The notes under the pieces are model-generated. The model searched no databases and was not told where the DNA came from. It saw nothing but the letters and a program-made list of their open reading frames with translations. Made by a program: the position numbers and the translations under genes. Positions 1 to 6,508 of a stretch of DNA of 45,296 nucleotides are shown piece after piece; position 1 is the stretch's first letter, and each line of letters begins with the position of its first letter. The DNA comes from Bacteroidota bacterium (lineage in GTDB: Bacteria; Bacteroidota; Bacteroidia; Chitinophagales; Chitinophagaceae), in contig JAUZOA010000039.1 in the NCBI GenBank assembly GCA_030706685.1, positions 1-45,296 of the forward strand. Reading direction: 5' to 3'.

Positions 1-112
1 AGCCAAGGTTAGTTTATCAATAAGACATTGATATTCAATATATAATACTTTAATAGCATAACCAAAGCCTTAATCTGTTGATCCTGGGCTATCTATGAGT
101 GATCCATGCTTC

Positions 113-206
113 ATCCTTGTGCTATCCTTGTGCTATCCCTTAGTCAATACGCCTTTACTCACAAGGATGGCACAAGGATAGCACAAGGATGACACAAGGA
201 TAGCAC
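113..206. repeat. 11-bp tandem repeat forming a 26-bp inverted repeat
   Basis: Four tandem 11-bp units of the form ACAAGGATRGC lie at 161-204. Two units in opposite orientation lie at 113-138. The left arm 113-138 and right arm 165-190 are complementary over 26 bases with one mismatch, around a 26-nt loop. No gene is seen in 1-254, so this element is the only structure in that stretch. It lies just beyond the 3' end of the HD-domain gene and could act as a transcript end or be a short interspersed repeat; the function is inferred only. Confidence 0.8.
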
Positions 207-254
207 ATGGTTGATACATGTGGACTATGTGCTTATTGATTTGACAGAGACGAG

Positions 255-857
255 TCAGGATACTTCTTTCTGGTGGTCAATAATAAACTGGATTAGCTCT
301 TCCAGGGAGGTATCGGTCCGTGACAGGGCATCGGCAATATCTTCCCGGCTCACCTGCGCGGCGAAAGAAGGGGTCTTTAATCTTTTCAATACGCTTTTTA
401 CTTCCAGTCCTTCATAGCGGGTCGGCCTTATCAGCGCGGCAGCATGAATAAATCCGGATAATTCATCAATCGCATAGATCATTTTATCCATATTGTTTAC
501 CGGTTCCACGCCGAAGTAATTAGGGCCGTGGGAAGCGATACAATGGATGATATCGGGGTCAATATTTCTTTTTTCCAGCTCTTCAATAATGATGCGGCAA
601 TGATCATCGGGATATTTTTCCCAGTCGGCGTCGTGCAGAAGGCCGGCCAGTTCCCATTTCAGGGCAGTTTTTTCGTCGGCTTTTTCTTTTTCAAGAGCCC
701 AGGCTTTCATCACGGCAGCTACCTGTTTCATGTGAAGACGGAGCCGTTCATTGGGCACCCATTCATTCAATAGTGCATGGGCTTCTTCAATCGTCATCAG
801 GTTGCCGGCATTTTTAGGATCACCGAAAGTGAAGCGGTTGAGATGATGTGTTGGCAT
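255..857 (-). CDS. HD-domain phosphohydrolase-like protein
   Basis: A 200-residue cytosolic protein with the metal-binding pattern of HD-superfamily hydrolases: His42, the His75-Asp76 pair in LLHDADWEKYPDDH, His110 in CIASHG, and Asp131. Families of this size hydrolyse phosphomonoesters or phosphodiesters of nucleotides; the substrate here cannot be told. Its ATG shares one base with the TAA stop of the HigA-like gene (TAATG), so the two are probably translationally coupled and co-transcribed with the toxin-antitoxin pair. An internal Met at residue 21 is an alternative start. The HD fold is well supported; a functional tie to the toxin-antitoxin pair is inference from overlap only. Confidence 0.85.
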   Translation of the reverse strand: MPTHHLNRFTFGDPKNAGNLMTIEEAHALLNEWVPNERLRLHMKQVAAVMKAWALEKEKADEKTALKWELAGLLHDADWEKYPDDHCRIIIEELEKRNIDPDIIHCIASHGPNYFGVEPVNNMDKMIYAIDELSGFIHAAALIRPTRYEGLEVKSVLKRLKTPSFAAQVSREDIADALSRTDTSLEELIQFIIDHQKEVS

Positions 858-1228
858 TATATATTCAGCTTATATTCTTTGGTAAGCGCGTCAGCAGGGA
901 TACGGAGCATCTTGCTGAATTTGCGGATCATGTTAAGAGAAAGAGGTTGTTTATAATTGAGAACCTTGCTCACCGTTCCTTTATCACCGTATTCTTTGGC
1001 AAGATCGGAGGCGGTATAACTGAAATCTTCCATTCTTATTTTGATCATTTCGATAGGATCGACTTCAGGAATGCTCCACTGCTTCTCTTCATATTGATTA
1101 ATCAGAAAAGCAAGTAGTAATTTCTCTTTGTGTTCTACTGCCCCTTTTTTTGCATCATGGATTTCCTCGTAGCGGTTAGTGGCTTTTTCATAATCATCTT
1201 TATTTTCTATTAAAAACCATTGTTTCAT
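857..1228 (-). CDS. higA: HigA-type antitoxin, XRE-like HTH
   Basis: A 123-residue protein whose C-terminal half (about 65-120) has the helix-turn-helix pattern of HigA antitoxins: SYTASDLAKEYGDKGTVSKV, then a segment ending LNMIRKFSKMLRIPADALT. The N-terminal half is charged and probably helical, as in antitoxins that carry a toxin-binding arm before the DNA-binding domain. It lies 9 nt after the HigB-like gene, in the toxin-first order typical of hig loci, and overlaps the next gene by one base. By family knowledge it neutralises the toxin and represses the shared promoter. A palindrome next to the toxin start (1533-1553) is a candidate operator. The symbol is by family and not proven orthology. 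Confidence 0.82.
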   Translation of the reverse strand: MKQWFLIENKDDYEKATNRYEEIHDAKKGAVEHKEKLLLAFLINQYEEKQWSIPEVDPIEMIKIRMEDFSYTASDLAKEYGDKGTVSKVLNYKQPLSLNMIRKFSKMLRIPADALTKEYKLNI

Positions 1229-1237
1229 ATTTAATAT

Positions 1238-1531
1238 TTAAATGGTCGCGGGATCAATTCGGTCATATTCATTATGTGTTCCGATGAAACGTATCTCTAC
1301 AATTCTGTCATCATAATCAATATAAGCAATGAGTCGGTAGACATTATGGACTATTTCAAATCTTGCCCTGTAGTTCGCAATCATCTTGGCTTTTGGAAAA
1401 TCTCTTAATACATCCTGTTTGTTCTTCCATATTGCCTCCTCTGTGGTTGCTTTCCAAGTTGCCAGGCTTTTTCTGGCGTTAGCATGGTTTTTGGCAAAGG
1501 CATTCAATTTTTCTAAATACACGATAAGCAT
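1238..1531 (-). CDS. higB: HigB-type mRNA interferase toxin
   Basis: A 97-residue protein that matches the HigB branch of the RelE superfamily over its full length: an N-terminal helix pair, a Trp-x-x-x-x-x-x-A-x-W segment (LATWKATTEEAIWKN), and the conserved end VYRLIAYIDYDDRIVEIRFI followed by GTHNEYDRID. The Arg, His and Tyr in the C-terminal part (Arg in IRF, His in GTH, Tyr in EYD) are the residues usually tied to ribosome-dependent mRNA cutting. It is the first gene of a three-gene minus-strand unit with the HigA-like antitoxin and the HD protein. The ATG lies only about 2 nt from a palindrome, so the leader may be very short. Full length argues that it is active rather than decayed. 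Confidence 0.87.
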   Translation of the reverse strand: MLIVYLEKLNAFAKNHANARKSLATWKATTEEAIWKNKQDVLRDFPKAKMIANYRARFEIVHNVYRLIAYIDYDDRIVEIRFIGTHNEYDRIDPATI

Positions 1532-1532
1532 A

Positions 1533-1553
1533 TTGACTCATTTTGTGAGTTAA
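1533..1553. promoter_or_regulatory. Palindrome at the higB start, candidate HigA operator
   Basis: TTGACTCA and TGAGTTAA flank a 5-nt TTTTG centre (8-bp arms, one mismatch), immediately upstream of the higB ATG at 1531. A related half-site, TTTTGAGT, recurs near 1567-1574. Placement at the start of the toxin gene fits autoregulation by the antitoxin, which is inferred from family behaviour. Confidence 0.45.
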
Positions 1554-1792
1554 TAATTGTGGTTAACCTTTTGAGTAAACAAGAAGTAAATGATTTTCAC
1601 CACGCTTATCGTTACCGACAAACTTGTTTTTCTAAGAATAGTGGATGGATGCAAAGTAAATATTGGTTGGTTATTTGCCAACTTTTTCGGGATATTTAAT
1701 TTTTTAGGCAAAATTTTTATTGAAAAACAGACATTTATAGAGGCCCGATAAAAATTCTTCTCCCATTCTTAGGTTAAGAATCCTCATAAACC

Positions 1793-1800
1793 TATCTTCG
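1793..1800 (+). promoter_or_regulatory. Candidate -7 box for rplM operon
   Basis: TATCTTCG, followed by CACCCC, is close to the Bacteroidota -7 consensus TAnnTTTG and lies 56 nt upstream of rplM. The same octamer occurs upstream of pyrH at 5738-5745. No clean TTTG -33 box is seen at the expected distance. In the 1532-1856 gap nothing else beyond this and the hig operator is recognised. Confidence 0.45.
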
Positions 1801-1856
1801 CACCCCATTTTTAAAACCAGTTGCCGGGATAGCGGCGACAAAAACAAGATCAAAAA

Positions 1857-2300
1857 ATGAGCAAACTACATTTCACCACCAAACACGCGAACGAGGCTAC
1901 CGTGCAACGTACCTGGTATGTTGTAGACGGTACTAATCAAACCGTAGGTCGTATGTGTGCTAAAATCGCTGCGATACTACGCGGTAAGAATAAGGCATAC
2001 TATACACCTCATGTTGACACCGGCGATTATATCGTCGTGATCAATGCCGAAAAAGTTGTTTTAACCGGCAAGAAATTAGATCAGAAAATGTATGATCACT
2101 TCACCGGTTATCCCGGCGGATTAAAAGAAGAAGCAGCAATTAACCTGCAACGCCGCCGCCCTGAAGTAATAATCGAAAGGGCCGTTAAAGGAATGCTTCC
2201 CAAGAATCGCCTGGGCCGCAAGATGTACAAAAAATTATTCGTGTACGCCGGAGCAGAACATCCGCACGGAGCACAACAACCTAAAGAATTGAAATTTTAA
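1857..2300 (+). CDS. rplM: 50S ribosomal protein L13
   Basis: A 147-residue protein with the L13 pattern throughout: [19 protein letters not shown] near the N-terminus, the [18 protein letters not shown] core, FTGYPGG, and the C-terminal [20 protein letters not shown] with [10 protein letters not shown]13 binds 23S rRNA early in large-subunit assembly. It starts the usual Bacteroidota run rplM-rpsI-rpsB-tsf. The N-terminus is about ten residues longer than in E. coli, as is usual in this phylum. The ATG at 1857 is the first in frame and is preceded by A-rich sequence, without a clear Shine-Dalgarno site. Confidence 0.97.
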   Translation: MSKLHFTTKHANEATVQRTWYVVDGTNQTVGRMCAKIAAILRGKNKAYYTPHVDTGDYIVVINAEKVVLTGKKLDQKMYDHFTGYPGGLKEEAAINLQRRRPEVIIERAVKGMLPKNRLGRKMYKKLFVYAGAEHPHGAQQPKELKF

Positions 2301-2306
2301 CCATAA

Positions 2307-2357
2307 GCTGTTAGCTATTAGCTGTTAGCCAGCTGGTAGCCAAAGGCTAAAAGCTAT
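2307..2357. repeat. TAGCTATTAGCTGTTAGC-family interspersed repeat
   Basis: The rplM-rpsI gap is filled with AGCTGTTAGCTATTAGCTG-like units followed by the opposite-strand form GGCTAAAAGCTA. The same family fills the rpsI-rpsB gap (2762-2850) and recurs in the metH leader (21478-21491). The units are partly self-complementary and can form hairpins in the ribosomal protein transcript. Confidence 0.7.
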
Positions 2358-2363
2358 ACAAAA

Positions 2364-2753
2364 ATGGAAAAACAAAGAAACGGAGTAGGTCGTCGTAAAG
2401 AAGCTGTGACCAGGGTTTTCCTGGTGAAAGGGGAAGGTAAGATCACGGTGAACGACAAGGACTACAAAACATATTTCCCGCTGGTATACCTGCAAAACCA
2501 GGTGGAGCGTCCCTTCAAAACCATTGATGCTGTTGGCAAATTTGATGTAAAGATCAATGCGGCAGGCGGTGGCGCCAAAGGACAGGCTGAAGCTGCCATG
2601 CTCGGCATTTCACGTATACTGGTTGAGCTTAATCCCGATTTTCGTCCTGCCTTAAAAGCAGCCGGTTTGCTGAAACGCGACCCGAGATCAGTCGAGCGTA
2701 AGAAATTTGGTCATAAGAAAGCAAGAAGAAGCTACCAGTTCTCTAAACGTTAA
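2364..2753 (+). CDS. rpsI: 30S ribosomal protein S9
   Basis: A 129-residue protein, full length for S9. It has the N-terminal NGVGRRKEAVTRVFLVKGEG, a central AAGGGAKGQAEAAMLGISR and the diagnostic basic tail GHKKARRSYQFSKR, whose last Lys-Arg reaches the P-site tRNA in known ribosomes. It follows rplM by 63 nt of repeat sequence, and the two are co-transcribed in nearly all bacteria. Nothing is unusual in the protein itself; the odd part is the repeat-filled spacing on both sides. Confidence 0.97.
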   Translation: MEKQRNGVGRRKEAVTRVFLVKGEGKITVNDKDYKTYFPLVYLQNQVERPFKTIDAVGKFDVKINAAGGGAKGQAEAAMLGISRILVELNPDFRPALKAAGLLKRDPRSVERKKFGHKKARRSYQFSKR

Positions 2754-2761
2754 TTGGAATA

Positions 2762-2850
2762 AGCTTTTAGCTATTAGCTGTTAGCTATTAGCTAAAAGAA
2801 GAGTAATATTAATCTTAAACAAGCTAACGGCTGACAGCTAATAGCTAAAA
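2762..2850. repeat. TAGCTATTAGCTGTTAGC-family repeat pair
   Basis: Two clusters of TTAGCTATTAGCTGTTAGC-like units lie in the rpsI-rpsB gap. The left one (about 2762-2796) and right one (about 2821-2850, AGCTAACGGCTGACAGCTAATAGC split by one or two changes) are in opposite orientation, so the whole gap can fold into a long imperfect hairpin. It probably moved as a pair. Confidence 0.7.
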
Positions 2851-2863
2851 GCTTAAATATAAA

Positions 2864-3763
2864 ATGGAAAGTAACCCTTCATTACAACAACAACTTCTCG
2901 AGGCCGGTGTACATTTCGGTCACCTGAGAAAGAAGTGGAACCCCAAGATGCTGCCTTACATCTTTGCTGAGAAAAAAGGAATTCATATCATTGATCTTAA
3001 CAAAACAGTCGAGTGCCTGCAGGAAACAGCGGCCGCTATGAAACAGATAGCCCGCAGCGGTAAAAAGATCCTGTTCGTCGGTACCAAAAAACAGGCGAAA
3101 GATATCGTCAACGAATGCGCCCGGAGAGTAAACATGCCTTTCGTGACTGAAAGATGGCTTGGAGGTATGCTGACCAATTTCAATACAGTCCGCAAGAGCG
3201 TGAAGAAAATGCAGAGCATAGAAAAAATGCTCGGCGATGGTTCATTCGACAGTATTACTAAGAAAGAACGTTTGACATTGAGCCGTGATAAAGAGAAAAT
3301 GGAAAAAGTTCTGGGTGGTATCGCTCAACTGGGCCGTGTACCTGCCGCTTTATTCATTGTCGATATTGGTCATGAGCATATTGCATTGGCTGAAGCAAAA
3401 CGTCTTGGCATCACTACGTTTGGCGTAGTAGATACCAATTGCGATCCTAATAAAGTTGATTTCGCAATACCTGCCAACGATGATGCTACCAAATCCATCG
3501 CTATCATCTCTAATTACCTTACAGCGGCTATAGCGGAAGGTCTTGCAGAACGCCAGGCCGCTAAAGAAGAAGAAACGGAAGAAATGAGTGATGATGAAAA
3601 AGAAAGGAAAGCAGCTCGTTTGGAAGCCGAAGCACAGGCTGAAGGTGGTCGTAGCGGCGGCGGCAGAGGCGGCAGAGGTCCTGGCGGCGGTGGTGGTCAG
3701 AGACGTCGTACTCCCGGCGGAGCCGGTGGTGGTGGCGGACAAAGAGGTGGTGGAAGGAGGTAA
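2864..3763 (+). CDS. rpsB: 30S ribosomal protein S2 with Gly/Arg-rich tail
   Basis: A 299-residue protein. Residues 1 to about 235 are a standard S2: QLLEAGVHFGHLRKKWNPKM, the ERWLGGMLTNFNTVRKS motif, and GVVDTNCDPNKVDFAIPAND near the end of the core. S2 joins the small subunit late and is needed for binding S1. After a charged linker rich in Glu and Lys, roughly the last 38 residues are almost only Gly and Arg, with RGG-like units (GGGRGGRG, GGGGGQRRR). This makes the protein about 50 residues longer than a typical S2. The tail may bind RNA; that is inference. rpsB and tsf form the usual pair, here split by a repeat element. Confidence 0.97.
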   Translation: MESNPSLQQQLLEAGVHFGHLRKKWNPKMLPYIFAEKKGIHIIDLNKTVECLQETAAAMKQIARSGKKILFVGTKKQAKDIVNECARRVNMPFVTERWLGGMLTNFNTVRKSVKKMQSIEKMLGDGSFDSITKKERLTLSRDKEKMEKVLGGIAQLGRVPAALFIVDIGHEHIALAEAKRLGITTFGVVDTNCDPNKVDFAIPANDDATKSIAIISNYLTAAIAEGLAERQAAKEEETEEMSDDEKERKAARLEAEAQAEGGRSGGGRGGRGPGGGGGQRRRTPGGAGGGGGQRGGGRR

Positions 3764-3847
3764 CCCCCATCCCCTAAAGGGGTGCGAAGGGTTTGGCATT
3801 ACAACTATATTATTAATTTAAAATAAGTCCCCTTTAGGGGCTTGGGT
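3764..3847. repeat. Paired inverted repeat element between rpsB and tsf
   Basis: The gap is bounded by two near-complementary ends: ACCCCCATCCCCTAAAGGGG on the left, and CCCCTTTAGGGG followed by CTTGGGT on the right. Each end contains its own 12-base palindrome (3771-3782 and 3829-3840). The element begins at the rpsB stop and ends directly against the tsf ATG at 3848, so it supplies the whole 5' region of tsf. Related ends occur at 5124-5160 and 22487-22609. It looks like a small non-coding mobile or REP-type pair. Confidence 0.7.
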
Positions 3848-4687
3848 ATGAGTACAGTAACAATAAGTGCACAAGATATCAATAAACTTCGCCAGGCTAC
3901 TGGCGCAGGTATGATGGATTGCCGGAAGGCATTAACAGAAACCAATGGCGATTTTGAAGCCGCTATCGACTGGTTGCGTAAGCAAGGTCAGAAAGTAGCG
4001 GCTAAAAGAAGTGACCGCGAAGCCAAAGAAGGTGTAGTGATCGCAAAGACAACAGCCGATAATAAAACAGGTATTGTTGTTTGCGTAAGCTGCGAAACAG
4101 ATTTTGTCTCCAAGAATGCCGATTTCGTTGCTTTTGGACAGGCCATAGCTGATGCAGCTATTACCAATAATGTAAAAAGCATTGATGAGTTGTTATCCGC
4201 TAAAGCGGGTGGCAATGCTACCGTAGCCGAATTGGTGAATGATAAATTAGCGTCTATCGGTGAAAAGATCGGTGTGACCAAGTTTGAAAGAATAGATGCG
4301 CCCTATGTAGCTTCTTATATCCATGGGGCTTACAGGATCGGTGTGCTGGTAGGATTGAATAAAGTCAGCGCTGAAGCAGGAAAAGATGTAGCGATGCAGA
4401 TCGCGGCATTGAATCCTGTAGCGGTAGATGCAGCCAGTGTTCCTGCAAGCGTGATCGCAAGGGAAAAAGATATTATCATTGAAGTGATGAAACAGGATCC
4501 CAAGATGGCCGGTAAACCTGATGAGATGCTGGCCAAGATCGCTGAAGGCAAGATGGGAGCTTTCTTTAAAGAGCAGACTTTAACCGCCCAGGCTTTTGTA
4601 AAAGATAGCAGCAAAACTGTCGGCGATTACCTGAAAGAAGCCGGTGATATAAAAGTAACCGAGTTTAAGAGAGTAGCCCTGGGATAA
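3848..4687 (+). CDS. tsf: Translation elongation factor Ts
   Basis: A 279-residue protein from the ATG at 3848 (an upstream in-frame TTG at 3842 lies inside the repeat and is not preferred). The UBA-like N-terminus INKLRQATGAGMMDCRKALT is followed by the TDFVSKN core motif (Cys-Glu-Thr-Asp-Phe-Val) and EF-Tu-binding segments. The length is normal for EF-Ts. EF-Ts exchanges GDP for GTP on EF-Tu. It sits downstream of rpsB as in most bacteria and ends at a strong rho-independent terminator, so the rplM-to-tsf unit probably stops there. Confidence 0.97.
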   Translation: MSTVTISAQDINKLRQATGAGMMDCRKALTETNGDFEAAIDWLRKQGQKVAAKRSDREAKEGVVIAKTTADNKTGIVVCVSCETDFVSKNADFVAFGQAIADAAITNNVKSIDELLSAKAGGNATVAELVNDKLASIGEKIGVTKFERIDAPYVASYIHGAYRIGVLVGLNKVSAEAGKDVAMQIAALNPVAVDAASVPASVIAREKDIIIEVMKQDPKMAGKPDEMLAKIAEGKMGAFFKEQTLTAQAFVKDSSKTVGDYLKEAGDIKVTEFKRVALG

Positions 4688-4723
4688 TTGTAAACGATCA
4701 GGGTAAATTAATATAATTAACCG

Positions 4724-4749
4724 AAGCGTCCTGCCATGGACGCTTTTTT
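4724..4749 (+). terminator. Rho-independent terminator after tsf
   Basis: AAGCGTCC (4724-4731) pairs perfectly with GGACGCTT (4738-4745) around a 6-nt loop, followed by a T run. It lies 37 nt past the tsf stop and just before the methyltransferase start. Confidence 0.9.
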
Positions 4750-4763
4750 ATGCTGGAGGCATT

Positions 4764-5615
4764 ATGGAAAATTATGATCAATATTTCAGCGCCAATAAAG
4801 AGCTCTGGAACCAGCGAACTGCTGTTCATAAGGATTCTTCCTTTTATGATGTGGCCGGATTTAGAGCAGGTAAAAATACTCTCACGCCTATCGAATTAGA
4901 GGAAGTAGGTGATGTAAAAGGAAAATCATTATTACATCTTCAATGTCATTTCGGATTAGATACCATGAGCTGGAGCCGTTTAGGCGCAAAATGTACAGGG
5001 GTAGATCTGAGCGATGATGCTATCAACATCGCAAGAGAGATTAATAAAGAGACGAAACTGGATGCGAAATTTGTTTGCTGCAACGTCTATGACCTGCACC
5101 CGGAAAATAAGGAATCTTCTCAGGTCTCTCCACCAATTGGTGGAGGAGATTTAGAGGGGGCCGCCGCTTTCGACATCGTATTTACTTCTTACGGAACAAT
5201 TGGGTGGTTGCCTGATTTAAATAAATGGGCGGAGATCATTTCGTATTATTTAAAGCCCGGCGGCATGTTTTATATGGCCGATTTTCATCCCGTCATCTGG
5301 ATGTTTGATGATGAGTTTACGCATATCAAATATTATTATGATAACAGGGAGACGATCATTACAGAGAATTACGGTACCTATACTAACCGGAAAGCCCCTA
5401 TTACCGGGAAAGAATATGGCTGGAACCACGGCATCAGCGAGATATTGAATGCGTTGATAAACCAGGGCCTCGAAATACAACAGTTCAATGAATTCATGTA
5501 TTCACCCTATCCCAACTTCAGCAATACCATACAGGGAGATGAAGGGCATTGGTACATCAAAGGCATGGAAGGCAAGATACCGATGGTGTATTCAATCAAA
5601 GCAATAAAAAAATAA
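4764..5615 (+). CDS. Class I SAM-dependent methyltransferase
   Basis: A 283-residue cytosolic protein with class I methyltransferase motifs: motif I as LLHLQCHFGLDTMSW (about residues 55-70), the acidic motif II GVDLSDDAINIA, and the post-IV segment YYLKPGGMFYMADFHPV. This arrangement is seen in the Methyltransf_25-type family; the substrate is unknown. Residues 121-132 (QVSPPIGGGDLE) are encoded by an interspersed repeat related to those at 22567-22597 and are unlikely to be part of the original fold. The gene sits between tsf and pyrH but after a terminator, so it has its own control. The start is the first ATG, 15 nt past the terminator. Confidence 0.88.
   Translation: MENYDQYFSANKELWNQRTAVHKDSSFYDVAGFRAGKNTLTPIELEEVGDVKGKSLLHLQCHFGLDTMSWSRLGAKCTGVDLSDDAINIAREINKETKLDAKFVCCNVYDLHPENKESSQVSPPIGGGDLEGAAAFDIVFTSYGTIGWLPDLNKWAEIISYYLKPGGMFYMADFHPVIWMFDDEFTHIKYYYDNRETIITENYGTYTNRKAPITGKEYGWNHGISEILNALINQGLEIQQFNEFMYSPYPNFSNTIQGDEGHWYIKGMEGKIPMVYSIKAIKK
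5124..5160. repeat. In-frame interspersed repeat inside the methyltransferase gene
   Basis: The stretch has the form GTCTCTCCACC, AATT, GGTGGAGGAG, then ATTTAGAGGGGG. It matches the AAGTCTCCCC...GGGGAGATTTAGAGGGG repeat at 22567-22597, with a perfect GAGATTTAGAGGGG end. It keeps the reading frame and adds about 12 residues between motif II and motif IV. Confidence 0.75.
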
Positions 5616-5737
5616 AGCAACTGTCTCAAAAGTATTGATCGATTAAATTGCCCGGAAGGCGGTAAGACGTAAAATTGAACCTTATAGGTTGAGGTTGGGT
5701 GCGGCTTCCAACTTTCTACGCAAAGCCTGAATTCCCC

Positions 5738-5745
5738 TATCTTCG
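5738..5745 (+). promoter_or_regulatory. Candidate -7 box for pyrH
   Basis: TATCTTCG, identical to the octamer upstream of rplM, lies 45 nt before the pyrH ATG. A possible TTTC -33 box sits about 21 nt upstream (5713-5716). This fits a separate pyrH promoter. Confidence 0.45.
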
Positions 5746-5789
5746 CAACGCCAATTTAAAATTTTCAATTTAAAATCTTCAATCGGCTC

Positions 5790-6503
5790 ATGCTGCCTAA
5801 GTACAAACGTATTCTGCTGAAACTTTCGGGTGAATCATTAATGGGGGATAAGAATTTTGGGCTTGACTCCAATGTGATAAGCCTGTATGCCCAGGATATA
5901 AAATCGATTACTGAACTGGGAGTGCAGGTGGCCATTGTGATCGGGGGTGGTAATATTTACAGGGGCATGAATGAGGCGGAGACCGGTATTGAAAGGGCAC
6001 ATGGCGATTATATGGGAATGCTGGCTACTGTTATTAATGGCATGGCATTACAGGCGGGTCTTGAAAGGATAGGAGTATATACCCGCTTACAAAGCGCTAT
6101 TAAAATGGAGCAAATCGCCGAACCTTATATTCGCCGGAGAGCTATCCGCCATCTCGAAAAAGGGCGTGTCGTGATATTTGGGGCTGGTACAGGCAATCCT
6201 TATTTTACCACGGATACAGCGGGTTCCCTTCGCGCTATCGAGATCAGCGCAGATGTCATATTAAAAGGAACAAGAGTAGATGGTATCTATACGGCCGATC
6301 CCGAAAAAGACCCCTCTGCAACTAAATTCGGCACTATTACTTTCCAGGAATGTCTTACCAGCAATCTCCGGGTAATGGATATGACCGCCTTCACTCTTTG
6401 TATGGAAAACAATCTGCCGATTATTGTTTTTGATATGAACAAAGAAGGCAACCTCCGCCGTGTAGTAACAGGAGAAAAAGTAGGAACGCTGGTAAGAGGA
6501 TAA
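5790..6503 (+). CDS. pyrH: UMP kinase
   Basis: A 237-residue protein, full length for bacterial UMP kinase of the amino-acid kinase fold. It shows [14 protein letters not shown] at the N-terminus, the [10 protein letters not shown] glycine loop, the [12 protein letters not shown] nucleotide-binding segment and [12 protein letters not shown]. It phosphorylates UMP to UDP in the cytosol and is usually regulated by GTP and UTP. In many bacteria pyrH is followed by frr; here the next gene is convergent, so frr must lie elsewhere. The ATG at 5790 gives the usual N-terminus. Confidence 0.97.
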   Translation: MLPKYKRILLKLSGESLMGDKNFGLDSNVISLYAQDIKSITELGVQVAIVIGGGNIYRGMNEAETGIERAHGDYMGMLATVINGMALQAGLERIGVYTRLQSAIKMEQIAEPYIRRRAIRHLEKGRVVIFGAGTGNPYFTTDTAGSLRAIEISADVILKGTRVDGIYTADPEKDPSATKFGTITFQECLTSNLRVMDMTAFTLCMENNLPIIVFDMNKEGNLRRVVTGEKVGTLVRG

Positions 6504-6508
6504 GCTTG

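Noticed and set aside
113-206. CRISPR array
   Set aside because: The 11-bp period has no spacers of 25-40 nt and half of the units are inverted. No cas genes are present in the window.
3350-3799. Frames of up to 149 codons antisense to the 3' part of rpsB
   Set aside because: They arise from the Gly/Arg-rich GC-skewed tail of rpsB and are rich in Thr, Ser and Ala without any family pattern.
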